In this document: piece after piece, positions 8,114-19,153 of the stretch
Position numbering within the stretch: the stretch's first letter is position 1
Layout: every line of letters starts with the position of its first letter
Source of the DNA: Gammaproteobacteria bacterium
GTDB lineage: Bacteria; Pseudomonadota; Gammaproteobacteria; GCA-2400775
Assembly: GCA_002400905.2 (NCBI GenBank)
Contig: NVRQ02000018.1
Location: forward strand, 1-33,920
DNA length: 33,920 nt
Direction: 5' to 3'
Made by a program: the position numbers and the translations under genes
The notes under the pieces: generated by a model
Databases searched by the model: none
What the model was told of the DNA's origin: nothing
The model's input: the letters and a program-made list of their open reading frames with translations, nothing else

Positions 8114-9418
8114 TTAGAGTAGTTTTTGCTGCTTACTATAGCCTGTGCGAGCGAGTAGTGCACTGCCATACGCTGCCTCATTATAAAGTGGGGGTGTAAA
8201 AAGGCACTTCAATGTTCGTTCGCGTAGTCGTTGCCATGCTGTATTAGTGCTGCCACCACCAACGCTGATAATACGTTTGACGGGTGTTGAGCCGAGCTCT
8301 GCCAGTCGCTGATAAGCTAGTTTTTCGATATTGCTTATTCCTTCTAGCATGGCTTGAAAAAATATTACGTCTTGCTCAGGTCGTGGTGATAGTTGCGGTG
8401 ATTTGTCGGGGTCAGCAATAGGAAAGCGCTCGCCGAGGCAAGGTAATGGATAATAATTGAGCCCTGTGGCGTGGTCAGGATTAATTGTTTCGCTCATCGC
8501 TGCAATGTGTTGCGAGCTAAAATATTTGAGTAGCACAGCACCGCCACTGTTCGATGCACCACCAACCAACCAGTGATCACCATAAGGGTGGCTATAGATT
8601 CCGTATTTAGCAGCAGAAACGGGCTGTTCGGATACGACCTTTACGACTAAGGTGCTGCCTAGCGATGTGACGGCATCACCGGGTGTTTTAGCCCCCGCGG
8701 CGAGCGATGCAGCAATGCTGTCAGTGGTGCCAGAGACGATCAACGTACTTGTTGGCAATGACCATGAGTCGGCAATAGCCTTATTGATATAGCCAACAAA
8801 GTTTCCAGGTGCGACGACATGAGGTAATACATGAGGCTTGGCAACTAAATCGAGTAGCCAGCGTGGCCATTCTTGTCTTTTCGCGTCGTAACCAAGTTTT
8901 AAGCAATTATTGCTATCAGAATAGCCAAACTGCCCAGTTAAGCGATTGCTTATCCAGTCAGCTTGATGCAAAGCGTAATGTGAACCCTTTATGTGCTGAG
9001 CATCGAAATAAAGTAATTTTGCCAGTGCTGAACTTGGGCCTTGAACAGCGCTTATTGCGTTCGGTGCTTTAGCGAGCAGTGTTTTCGCTTCGCTAGTTGC
9101 GCGATGGTCGTTATACATGAGGCAAGGGGTGACAGGGTGGCCTTGGTGGTTGGCGAGTAGCAAGCTTGCCGACGTGCCATCCACTGCAATTGCGGCGATA
9201 CGATGTTTGAGTGCGTCATCCAGCTTAGTGATGATTAGGTCTTCAAGAGTGTGCCACCAATCTTGTGGGTTTTGCTCAGCATGAGTGCCGCTGCCCCTAG
9301 AGGGCGGTAGTGGTGCTGAATAAAAACCATAGTGTTGACCTTTATCATCAATAACGGCTAATCGACATCCAGAAGTGCCAAAGTCAATGCCAAGATAGAG
9401 TGGCTGAGTATTTGGCAC
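8114..9418 (-). CDS. FGGY-family D-ribulose kinase (SePSK/XK-1 type)
   Basis: The 434-residue kinase has the FGGY architecture: N-terminal GIDFGTSGCRLAVID (ATP/sugar domain I), AVDGTSASLLL, and domain II with SGTTDSIAASLAAGAK, AVTSLGST, GGASNSGGAVLLKYF and SVGGGSTNTAW near the nucleotide site. The stretch YYPLPCLGERFPIADPD and the modest length match the small cyanobacterial/plant branch (Synechococcus SePSK, Arabidopsis XK-1), shown to phosphorylate D-ribulose. This is based on recalled sequence similarity, not a search. The start codon is GTG. The stop is 21 nt before cysZ, and queF ends 34 nt upstream, so the three genes look like an operon, although their functions have no obvious link. 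Confidence 0.87.
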   Translation of the reverse strand: MPNTQPLYLGIDFGTSGCRLAVIDDKGQHYGFYSAPLPPSRGSGTHAEQNPQDWWHTLEDLIITKLDDALKHRIAAIAVDGTSASLLLANHQGHPVTPCLMYNDHRATSEAKTLLAKAPNAISAVQGPSSALAKLLYFDAQHIKGSHYALHQADWISNRLTGQFGYSDSNNCLKLGYDAKRQEWPRWLLDLVAKPHVLPHVVAPGNFVGYINKAIADSWSLPTSTLIVSGTTDSIAASLAAGAKTPGDAVTSLGSTLVVKVVSEQPVSAAKYGIYSHPYGDHWLVGGASNSGGAVLLKYFSSQHIAAMSETINPDHATGLNYYPLPCLGERFPIADPDKSPQLSPRPEQDVIFFQAMLEGISNIEKLAYQRLAELGSTPVKRIISVGGGSTNTAWQRLRERTLKCLFTPPLYNEAAYGSALLARTGYSKQQKLL

Positions 9419-9452
9419 AGTGTGCGGGCTGGCTAGCAGTGACAGAGTCGAG

Positions 9453-9845
9453 TTATTGCGGCAAGATCACTGGTTGCGGTGGAACCCAGTCTTTGGCACG
9501 ATGTTCAACGACCACACTAGTATAAACCCCACCACGAACATTGAATTTGGCGGTAATACGCATAAAGCGCGGTGCACAGGCTTTAACCAGGTCGCCGAGA
9601 ATAGAATTGGTGATGGCTTCGTGAAAAGCGCCTTCTTCGCGAAAGGACCAAACGTATAGTTTCAATGACTTAAGTTCGATGCATGAATTTTCCGGTACAT
9701 ACTCGATGTCGATTGTGGCAAAATCAGGTTGTCCGGTCTTAGGGCACAGACAGGTGAATTCCGGGGTATGAATCCTTATAGTATAATCTCGTTCAGAGTT
9801 AGGGTTTGGAAAGGTTTCCAGTGATTTGCTAGGTGTTGTTGTCAT
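9453..9845 (-). CDS. queF: NADPH-dependent 7-cyano-7-deazaguanine reductase QueF
   Basis: The product has 130 residues from the ATG at 9845 (140 from an upstream in-frame ATG at 9875). It is the short, unimodular type I QueF, which reduces preQ0 to preQ1 in queuosine synthesis. The active site is clear: [20 protein letters not shown] holds the nucleophilic Cys (LCP) and the Asp of QPDF, and the family sequence [20 protein letters not shown] follows. The C-terminal RGGVYTSV segment is present. Neither start has a strong ribosome site; I prefer 9845 because the extra N-terminal residues contain a short CGGG/CCCG palindrome and do not look conserved. Another queuosine gene, queD, lies at 18434, so the pathway is scattered here. 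Confidence 0.92.
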   Translation of the reverse strand: MTTTPSKSLETFPNPNSERDYTIRIHTPEFTCLCPKTGQPDFATIDIEYVPENSCIELKSLKLYVWSFREEGAFHEAITNSILGDLVKACAPRFMRITAKFNVRGGVYTSVVVEHRAKDWVPPQPVILPQ

Positions 9846-9924
9846 GGTCTTCGTATTCTGCGGGTAAACCCGCATTGTACCGAATCAGTACAGCAACGAT
9901 GAGTTTAATGATTAATTTCTCATA

Positions 9925-10109
9925 GAGACCTTTGCACGAAGTATCTTTTCCGCTATGGCGGCGTTAAAAATAGTCTCAAAATGCGCATTTACTTGTGTAA
10001 ACTGCGCTTTCTAGGTGTACCCCTCAAGGGGGTATTGAAAAGAACCCTTAGGGGTATTGGACGATTTTTGCCTTGCCCTAACGAAAAATCTACGTCGTGC
10101 AAAGGTCTC
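9925..10109. mobile_element. MITE-like element with IS5-type terminal inverted repeats
   Basis: A perfect inverted repeat GAGACCTTTGCACGA (9925-9939) / TCGTGCAAAGGTCTC (10095-10109) bounds a 185-bp non-coding element. TCATA occurs immediately outside both ends (9920-9924 and 10110-10114), a likely target-site duplication. Inside are a hairpin, GCGCATTTAC / GTAAACTGCGC (9984-10008), and the C/G-run motif around 10018-10060. GAGACCTTTGCACG-type ends recall IS5-family elements; that link is from memory. The right end lies 19 bp before the smc start. Confidence 0.75.
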
Positions 10110-10128
10110 TCATAATAATAGAAGTATA

Positions 10129-13100
10129 ATGCGTTTAAAAAAAATCAAGCTCGCGGGATTTAAATCCTTTGTAGACTCCACCAGTGTTGCCCTGCCAGGT
10201 GACATTGTTGGTGTTGTTGGTCCAAATGGTTGTGGTAAATCCAATATCATTGATGCTGTGCGTTGGGTGATGGGCGAAAGCTCCGCCAAGCATTTGCGCG
10301 GTGAATTAATGACAGATGTTATTTTTAACGGGTCAAATACCCGTAAGCCAGTGGGTCAAGCAACTATTGAGCTGACATTTGATAATAGTGATGGTGCTGC
10401 AGGAGGGCAATATGCGTCATATGGCGAAATTTCAATAAAACGCCTGCTGACACGAGAAGGTCAATCTACGTATTTTTTAAACGGAACCCGTTGCCGTCGC
10501 CGTGACGTTACCGATATTTTTATGGGCACCGGATTAGGTCCGCGCAGTTACGCCATTATTGAACAGGGAATGATTTCTCGCTTAATCGAAGCTAAACCCG
10601 ATGAGTTGCGACACTTGTTAGAAGAAGCTGCGGGTATTTCCAAATATAAAGAGCGTAGACGAGAAACTGAAACGCGTTTGCGTCATACGCACGAAAATCT
10701 AAGTCGCTTAAGTGATATCCGAGAAGAGATTGGCAAGCGTATTGAAGTGCTTGATCGTCAAGCTAAGGCAGCTGAGAAGTATAAAGTTTTAAAACAAGAG
10801 TCACGTGAAATTAAAGCGCAGGCCTTGGTGTTACGCTGGCAAACGTTGCAAGTCGGTGTTGAGAAGCAATGGGTTAGTTTGCGCGAAGACGAAACAAAAT
10901 TAGAAGCACATCAGGCTGATTTGCGCAGTGTTGAAACAGGTCTTGAAAAGCAACGTCAACAAAGAATAGAAGACGATACCGAATTAAATACCGTTCAAGC
11001 ACGTTTTTATGAGTTAGGTGCGGATATTGCGCGACTTGAAGAATCAATTAATAGTGCAAAAGATAAAAAGGCGCAACAGAAATCTGAACTTGAAAGTGCC
11101 GAGAACGCGTGGGCACTGGCCAATGCGCATATTGAACAAGATCACAATAAAGTAACGGAGTTGCAACAAGGTTTGGCCGAAAATGAACCGCGTTTGCAGC
11201 AACTCAGTGAAAGTGAGGAATCTAACGTTACTGCTCTAGCGGGATTAGAGTCATTAATGCAGGTTTGGCAAGAAGCTTGGGATGCGTTAACTGCGAAAAC
11301 CGCAGAGCAACAACGTGTAGCAGAAGTTGAACGCGAGCGTGGTCATCACCTGGAGCAACGTCGTAATCAGCTTACACAGCAAAATGAGAGTCTAGATGCC
11401 GAAATTGCGAGCATAAACCTGTCTGACAATGAAGCTGAGATTGAGGGTTTGGAGACGGCTTCCACAGAAGCCAGCAGCAAGCTTGGTGATGCACGCCAAC
11501 GCTTACAGCAATATGGTCAGACATTAAGCGAACAGCGTCAAAATCAAACAACTATAGAGCAAGAGCTTGAACGAGGGCGGAGTCAACGCCAGCAATTAAC
11601 GCATGAGTTGGCTTCATTGCAAGGTCTGCAACAGGCAGCGCTAGGCGGTCAGCAAGAGCAGGTCGGAGAATGGTTGGCGCAAAGTGGCCTGGCAGAAGCT
11701 AAGCGCTTGGCAAATATTGTCGAAGTTGATGAGGGTTGGGAGCAGGCTGTTGAGTCGGTACTCGACTTTCATTTGCAAGCGGTATGTGTTGATGACCTAA
11801 GTAGTCATGCACAAATATTAGATAAGCTCGAGCAGGGCGAGCTAGAGCTATTGAACTTGGTGAGTAATGAATCAATAGTATCTACTTCGTCTAATTTTGT
11901 TAATTTGGCAAGCAAAGTGAAAGCCCCACAGCCAGTAATGAATTTGCTCGCTCGCGTCGGCATTTGTGATTCAATAGATGAGGCGCTATCGATCCGGGCT
12001 GGTTTGGCTGAAGGTGAGTCTGTTGTCACGCGTACGGGTGTTTGGTTTAGTTCATCTTGGGTGCGTGTATTAAAGCCAAGCGATGAGGCCGCTGGTGTGC
12101 TTGCACGTGAAAAAGTGATACAGCATCTTCAAGGTGAATCAAACTCTTTAGATGGCGAAATCGAAACTCAGAAAACAACTTTAGCGAATATCGCAGAAGA
12201 GATTACTAAAACCGAGGCGGCACGAGAAACACAGCAAGCTGAGCTCGCTATTATCTCTTCTGGTCACGCTGAGTTGCGTGAGCAATTGAGTGGTAAGAAA
12301 GCGCATTTAGCACAGCATCGTGCTCGACTTGAGCAGATGCAGGTGCAATTGACTGAGGTACGTGCGGGTCTGGAAACGGCTGAAAATGAGCTGGGTAATG
12401 TGCAGTTACGCTTGCGTGATGTGATGGGTGAGACAGAACATGCAGATCTCAGCCGTAGTAACTTGAGCCAAGAGCGAGAGGTTCATGTATCGCAACTTGG
12501 CAGCCTCCGTGCGCAAGCTCAGACAGATCGAGACGCTAAGCATCAGCTGGCATTGAGTGTTGAGTCGATGCGGACACAGCTACGTTTGACTGAGCAAAGT
12601 CTAGAGCGTGTGACGGAGCAATTACACACCATCAATTCGCGTCGTGAGCAATTGCAATTATTGTTGACTACTGCAGATGAACCTATCGAAAAGCTGTCTA
12701 CTGATTTGCAACAAAAACTTGAGCAAAGACTGGAAGTTGAGTCGTCACTGAATAAAGTGCGTGACACAGTTGCTGCACTTGATAACGAATTAATGTCGCT
12801 TGATAAGCGACGTCATGAAATTGATCAAGAGATCGAGAAAGTACGCTTACGTTTAGAGTCTGCCCGTATTCGTATGGGCGAATTAAAAGTACGTACAGAC
12901 ACTATCGTTGAACAAGTTGAAGAGGGCGGGTATAAAGTTGAAGAAGTTATTGAGACGCTACCTGAAGATGCTGAGGATACTTTATGGCAGCAGAGACTTG
13001 AAAAAATTGATATAAAAATTCGTCGCTTAGAACCCGTTAATTTAGCAGCGATCGATGAATACCAGTCTGAGACTGAGCGTAAGACGTATCTTGATGCGCA

Positions 13101-13653
13101 AAATGACGATTTAACTGAGGCGATGGCGACTTTAGAAGAAGCAATTGGCAAAATTGATGGCGAAACACGACTACGCTTTAAAGAGACTTTCGATAAGGTT
13201 AATAGTGGCATTAAAGAAAAATTCCCACGCTTATTTGGTGGTGGTGAAGCGTACCTTGAAATGACCGGCACTGATTTATTGGATACGGGTGTCACCGTGA
13301 TGGCCCGTCCCCCTGGTAAGCGTAATAGTTCGATTCAATTACTCTCGGGTGGTGAAAAAGCCTTAACGGCTGTAGCGATGGTGTTCGCTATTTTTGATTT
13401 AACGCCCGCACCGTTCTGTATGCTCGATGAGGTCGATGCGCCACTTGATGATGCTAATGTTGTCCGTTTTTGTGAGCTCGTTAAAGAAATGTCAAAACGC
13501 GTACAGTTCATTTTTGTTAGCCATAACAAGATCACCATGGAGCTCGCTGATCAACTGCTTGGTGTGACGATGAACGAGCCAGGCGTATCACGCTTGGTCG
13601 CCGTTGATGTTGATGAGGCGGTAGAGTTAACAGATGGTCGTGCGACAGGATAA
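10129..13653 (+). CDS. smc: Chromosome segregation protein SMC
   Basis: The 1174-residue SMC ATPase has the N-terminal head MRLKKIKLAGFKSFVD with Walker A GPNGCGKSN, a first long coiled coil (about residues 165-480), and a hinge near 500-660 (LAQSGLAEAKRLANIVEVDEGWEQAVESVLD onwards). A second coiled coil runs to about 1000, and the C-terminal head has signature LLSGGEKALTAVAM and Walker B FCMLDEVDAPLDDANV. SMC dimers with ScpA/ScpB compact and help segregate chromosomes. The start at 10129 (MRLKKI) is set by homology; an open frame extends upstream to 10057 but runs into the MITE-like element. A ribosome site is weak (GAAG). zipA follows 6 nt after the stop, so smc-zipA is an operon, as in several gammaproteobacteria. 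Confidence 0.97.
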   Translation: MRLKKIKLAGFKSFVDSTSVALPGDIVGVVGPNGCGKSNIIDAVRWVMGESSAKHLRGELMTDVIFNGSNTRKPVGQATIELTFDNSDGAAGGQYASYGEISIKRLLTREGQSTYFLNGTRCRRRDVTDIFMGTGLGPRSYAIIEQGMISRLIEAKPDELRHLLEEAAGISKYKERRRETETRLRHTHENLSRLSDIREEIGKRIEVLDRQAKAAEKYKVLKQESREIKAQALVLRWQTLQVGVEKQWVSLREDETKLEAHQADLRSVETGLEKQRQQRIEDDTELNTVQARFYELGADIARLEESINSAKDKKAQQKSELESAENAWALANAHIEQDHNKVTELQQGLAENEPRLQQLSESEESNVTALAGLESLMQVWQEAWDALTAKTAEQQRVAEVERERGHHLEQRRNQLTQQNESLDAEIASINLSDNEAEIEGLETASTEASSKLGDARQRLQQYGQTLSEQRQNQTTIEQELERGRSQRQQLTHELASLQGLQQAALGGQQEQVGEWLAQSGLAEAKRLANIVEVDEGWEQAVESVLDFHLQAVCVDDLSSHAQILDKLEQGELELLNLVSNESIVSTSSNFVNLASKVKAPQPVMNLLARVGICDSIDEALSIRAGLAEGESVVTRTGVWFSSSWVRVLKPSDEAAGVLAREKVIQHLQGESNSLDGEIETQKTTLANIAEEITKTEAARETQQAELAIISSGHAELREQLSGKKAHLAQHRARLEQMQVQLTEVRAGLETAENELGNVQLRLRDVMGETEHADLSRSNLSQEREVHVSQLGSLRAQAQTDRDAKHQLALSVESMRTQLRLTEQSLERVTEQLHTINSRREQLQLLLTTADEPIEKLSTDLQQKLEQRLEVESSLNKVRDTVAALDNELMSLDKRRHEIDQEIEKVRLRLESARIRMGELKVRTDTIVEQVEEGGYKVEEVIETLPEDAEDTLWQQRLEKIDIKIRRLEPVNLAAIDEYQSETERKTYLDAQNDDLTEAMATLEEAIGKIDGETRLRFKETFDKVNSGIKEKFPRLFGGGEAYLEMTGTDLLDTGVTVMARPPGKRNSSIQLLSGGEKALTAVAMVFAIFDLTPAPFCMLDEVDAPLDDANVVRFCELVKEMSKRVQFIFVSHNKITMELADQLLGVTMNEPGVSRLVAVDVDEAVELTDGRATG

Positions 13654-13659
13654 TATTTT

Positions 13660-14628
13660 ATGCTAACTACTCTTATCCTATGTGTGTTGGGATTATCTTT
13701 GATTGGCGTGGGTGGCTATCTCTGGTATCGGCGGAATATAGAAGATGAGTCTAGCTTTGGTCACGATGATGTGCGCTGGGAACAAATTGATACCGATGAC
13801 TCTTCATTAGCAAAAAAAGCGGTATCAGATATCGATCAACTGACAGCAATCACTATGCAGCATCAAAGTACTGATGATCGACGTATTGACCGAAATGCTA
13901 ATTTTGTAACGGAAGGGCGTGAAGAGGCACGTGAACTGAACCATGCTGAACTTAGGGTTTCAACCATAGAGGATGATTCCTTTGATGAAGAGCTAGACCA
14001 GCTAGGTAAGTTGATGCGTGAGAGTCATGAGACTTACGATTCTGTTGCTGTTGATTCAAGTATGGAGGATGAGAGCGATCATTTAGCAGCAGGTCAATTG
14101 CAGGCATTGCAAGACAAGCCCATAGACCAAGCGAAGCTTTCTGATGATGCTGAAATGGTGGTGAGCGTTCATGTTGTAGCAAAGTCAGGACGAACGTTTC
14201 ATGGTGATCAATTGTTAGAAGCATTTGATCAAGTGGGGTTGCAGCATGGTGATCGTGATATTTTCCATTTTTTCGACGCTGAGCAAGAGGGTGGGCCGAT
14301 TCGTTTTAGCGCTGCAAATATGATGGAGCCAGGCACTTTTGATCTAAAGAATATGGGTGAGGTTAAAACACATGGCCTGACCTTGTTCATGTTGCTGCCT
14401 GGTGAAAATAATAATGCGCAGACTTTTGATAGTTTACTTGATGCAGGCAACCGTTTGGCAAAACGCCTAGGCGGTGAATTACATGACAGTCAACGTAGCA
14501 CTTTGACTTCTCAGGGCGCTAATTTAATTAAAGAGTCTATTCATCAATTCTACAGTCGACGAAAAATGTACCCCGATGGCACGTCGCGGCCCAAGGGCAC
14601 TGGGAAGCAAGGTCAGCTTAATCTCTGA
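13660..14628 (+). CDS. zipA: Cell division protein ZipA
   Basis: The 322-residue product has the ZipA plan: an N-terminal membrane anchor (residues 1-23, LTTLILCVLGLSLIGVGGYLWY), a long acidic and probably unstructured linker (about 25-165), and a C-terminal FtsZ-binding domain. That domain starts EMVVSVHVVAKSGRTFHG and contains GDRDIFHFFD, IRFSAANMMEPGTFDL and THGLTLFMLLPG. ZipA tethers FtsZ rings to the inner membrane. The linker is Asp/Glu/Ser rich rather than Pro/Gln rich as in E. coli. It begins 6 nt after smc. In many relatives ligA follows directly; here a 263-bp inverted-repeat element separates them. Confidence 0.94.
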   Translation: MLTTLILCVLGLSLIGVGGYLWYRRNIEDESSFGHDDVRWEQIDTDDSSLAKKAVSDIDQLTAITMQHQSTDDRRIDRNANFVTEGREEARELNHAELRVSTIEDDSFDEELDQLGKLMRESHETYDSVAVDSSMEDESDHLAAGQLQALQDKPIDQAKLSDDAEMVVSVHVVAKSGRTFHGDQLLEAFDQVGLQHGDRDIFHFFDAEQEGGPIRFSAANMMEPGTFDLKNMGEVKTHGLTLFMLLPGENNNAQTFDSLLDAGNRLAKRLGGELHDSQRSTLTSQGANLIKESIHQFYSRRKMYPDGTSRPKGTGKQGQLNL

Positions 14629-14648
14629 TTTCTTGTAATCCTTCTTAG

Positions 14649-16998
<2,350 letters not shown>

Positions 16999-17150
16999 AG
17001 TCACTAATTTTGACGGACTCCTCAAGGTTGACGGTTTTCTGCCGTTAACTACTATGAGTCGGAATACAATCTGACACGTATTATAAAAGGCGCGGGCCGT
17101 GCGCATGAAGCGCGTGGTTATTCGGGGGGCATACCGAAGGAAAAAACGCC

Positions 17151-17387
17151 ATGAGAATAGAAAGTGCGTTCAATAGCGGACTGCAGGGTATACAGCGAGG
17201 GCTGGGGCAAACCCAGAAAATCGCTAATGATATTGCTGACCTAGCGATAAGTAAAGACAGCATTGTTGGCGATGTTACCCGTGCGGTAGTTGACCTTAGG
17301 CAGGCTGAACAACAAGTTCAAGCCTCTGCTCAAGTTGTTAATGCTGAGGATGAATTGCGTGGTTCGTTGATTGATATTAAGGTGTGA
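17151..17387 (+). CDS. Small protein resembling joined ends of flagellar rod/hook proteins
   Basis: The 78-residue protein begins MRIESAFNSGLQGIQRGLGQTQKIANDIAD, similar to the N-terminal helix of FlgB/FlgC/FlgF/FlgG. It ends VVDLRQAEQQVQASAQVVNAEDELRGSLIDIKV, close to the conserved C-terminal helix of those proteins (pattern A-x-aYxAN-x-kvi-x-xaDemlgtLidi). The central domain of true rod proteins is absent. It may be a reduced rod-like protein that forms the coiled-coil alone, or an exported chaperone-like remnant; I do not know its function. The ATG has AAGGA 9 nt upstream. A decayed partial copy at 22538-22650 shows the locus was once duplicated. Confidence 0.7.
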   Translation: MRIESAFNSGLQGIQRGLGQTQKIANDIADLAISKDSIVGDVTRAVVDLRQAEQQVQASAQVVNAEDELRGSLIDIKV

Positions 17388-17499
17388 GACCTCAGCATAA
17401 CTCCGTGAAGCGAGGCATTTTTTTTGGTGAAATGGTGCATACAAAAATCCTTCACAAGACAGCCCAAACTTTTCGTTTCAACTCCTGATCGAGTCCATC

Positions 17500-18286
17500 C
17501 GATCCCACATAGCCTCGATGATACTGAGGCGCTGCTGGAATAGACGGAGATTGAATCATGATTATCCGCAATCTACGCTTCCAAACAGGACGCCTGAGCT
17601 ATCCATGCCTTACTTTGTTTCGTACTTTATTACTCGGCACCTGGTATCGCTTGTCAGATATGCAGTTGGTTCAGTGCGTGTATCGAGACCGGCTATTTCT
17701 TCCGAGTTTTGCCGTCTTGAGCTTGGCGGAGAGGTTCCCGAGGCGTCGACTTTAGGACGGGTTCGAACTCAGTTGGTTGCCCACGGCCTGTGAGGTCGGT
17801 TGCTAGGTGAGACCAATTGCCAACTCGAAGCTAAAAATATTATTATGGCCGAGGGGCGCACCCCAAGGGCACTTCCTCGCTAACGCTCAGGGCGTATCGA
17901 CACCATTGATGCCACGGCAATAGAGGCGGTACAATTTGGCTCTGATAATAACGTTAAAGAGAGGAAACCAACGCAAGATGCAGAGTCTGGTTGGCATGTT
18001 GGAGAATGATAGTCGTGGCCGCGTAAAATCCACCTATGGATTTTCAGTTCATACCGGAGTTGATGAGCATGGGTTCATTCATTGTCAAAGCATCCCCTCG
18101 GATAACCTGCACGATAGTCAGGAACGCGATACGTTACTGTTAGGAGGTGAGTCAGCACTTTATGCCGATGCAGCCTATAGCCCTAAAGAGACGCGAGATA
18201 AGTTAAAGCGTAAGAACCATCATCAAGCTGTAAAAGTTAGCATAGCAATGCTCTGCTATCTCTTTCATTTACATCAATTCGTATAG
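17500..18286 (+). pseudogene. IS5-family transposase, degenerate
   Basis: Fragments of one transposase lie in shifting frames. LFRTLLLGTWYRLSDMQLVQCVYRD (about 17615-17690) is followed by a frameshift into EFCRLELGGEVPEASTLGRVRTQLVAHGL (to about 17790), a stop, CQLEAKNIIMAEGR, then IDTIDATAIEAVQFG with the first catalytic Asp. After another frameshift comes GRVKSTYGFSVHTGVDEHGF, NLHDSQERDTLLLGGESALYADAAYSPKE with the second Asp, and a short C-terminus. At least two frameshifts and two stops make it dead. A 36-bp repeat unit interrupts it near 17859-17894. No clear terminal repeats remain. Confidence 0.85.
17859..17894. repeat. Single CACCCCAAG-type repeat unit inside transposase relic
   Basis: About 36 bp, beginning CACCCCAAGGGCACTTCCTC and ending CTCAGGGCG, separates the transposase codons for MAEG-R and IDTIDA. 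GGGCG precedes and ends the unit. Both ends match the 50-bp tandem units at the end of the window; the centre is shorter. Confidence 0.65.
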
Positions 18287-18433
18287 GCATGGGTTGAAGA
18301 ACAATGATGTGAGTCAAAACCAATAGTTGTACTGAGGTCTCCCTGGATCTATGCATTGGCACTGGACTAACTGAGTTATCTTTTAAGTGCTTCTGGCAAG
18401 GTAGCAATTTTAACAAAGAGTGTAATAGTAGTT

Positions 18434-18790
18434 ATGGATATATTTAAGGTTTTTTATGTCGAAGCAGCGCATCACTTACCTAATGTTCCGGAGGGGCATA
18501 AATGTCGTCGCTTGCATGGTCATTCGTTCCGCATAGAAATTCACGTATCGGGTGATGTGCAAGACAAGGCGGGTTGGGTAATGGATTTTGCCGATGTTTC
18601 TAAAGCATTTAAGCCAGTGTATGAACAATTAGATCATTACTATCTAAATGAAATTGGTGGTCTTGAAAATCCAACAAGTGAAAATTTATCAAAATGGATA
18701 TGGAATCGTCTTAAGCCAGAACTGGAAGGTCTGGTAAAGGTAGTGATACAAGAGACATGTACGGCTGGATGTATTTATACAGGAAGTTGA
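18434..18790 (+). CDS. queD: 6-carboxy-5,6,7,8-tetrahydropterin synthase QueD
   Basis: The 118-residue protein is of the 6-pyruvoyltetrahydropterin synthase fold, full length for QueD. It converts 7,8-dihydroneopterin triphosphate to 6-carboxytetrahydropterin, the first dedicated step to preQ0 and queuosine. Visible are the zinc histidines (AAHHLP and LHGH), the catalytic Cys in the CxxxHGH pattern ([16 protein letters not shown]), [20 protein letters not shown] and the C-terminal [12 protein letters not shown] with the Glu that binds the pterin. The ribosome site is weak. It stands alone between a dead IS5 and a dead IS3 transposase, away from queF at 9453, so it may have been moved or stranded by transposition. 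Confidence 0.94.
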   Translation: MDIFKVFYVEAAHHLPNVPEGHKCRRLHGHSFRIEIHVSGDVQDKAGWVMDFADVSKAFKPVYEQLDHYYLNEIGGLENPTSENLSKWIWNRLKPELEGLVKVVIQETCTAGCIYTGS

Positions 18791-18804
18791 TGAAGAAAAC
18801 TGTA

Positions 18805-19125
18805 GTGGTCTAATAGCATCGGACACTTTAATAAGAGATAATTATTATCAACTATTAAGGTGCCATAATGAGTCAGAAACGAACATACAAACAATAGACC
18901 AAAGAATTCCAAGAGGAAGCGGTAGCCCTGGTGCGAGGGCAAGGTTATAGCGTCCCGGAAGCGGTGAAATCACTGGGGATAGCCAGCAATGCTTGCGATG
19001 TTGTGGCGTAGTGGCGCGGACGCAGGGCGGTCGGGGCCTATGGGCTGTCGCGTAAGCGAGTCGATTTTGTACACGGATGTACACAATCTATCACGAGGTA
19101 GCGACACAATCATGAAGCAACGGGG
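18805..19125 (+). pseudogene. IS3-family OrfA transposase remnant
   Basis: A possible element end, with GGACACTTTAATAAG near 18828, is followed by AAGG and an ATG at 18868. The frame MSQKRTYKQ-stop-TKEFQEEAVALVRGQGYSVPEAVKSLGIASN is the helix-turn-helix OrfA of IS3-type elements, with an early stop (18895) and loss of homology after about 19000. Nothing resembling an OrfB integrase follows. Confidence 0.75.
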
Positions 19126-19153
19126 AAAATAACTTGAACTCACCCTGCAAATT

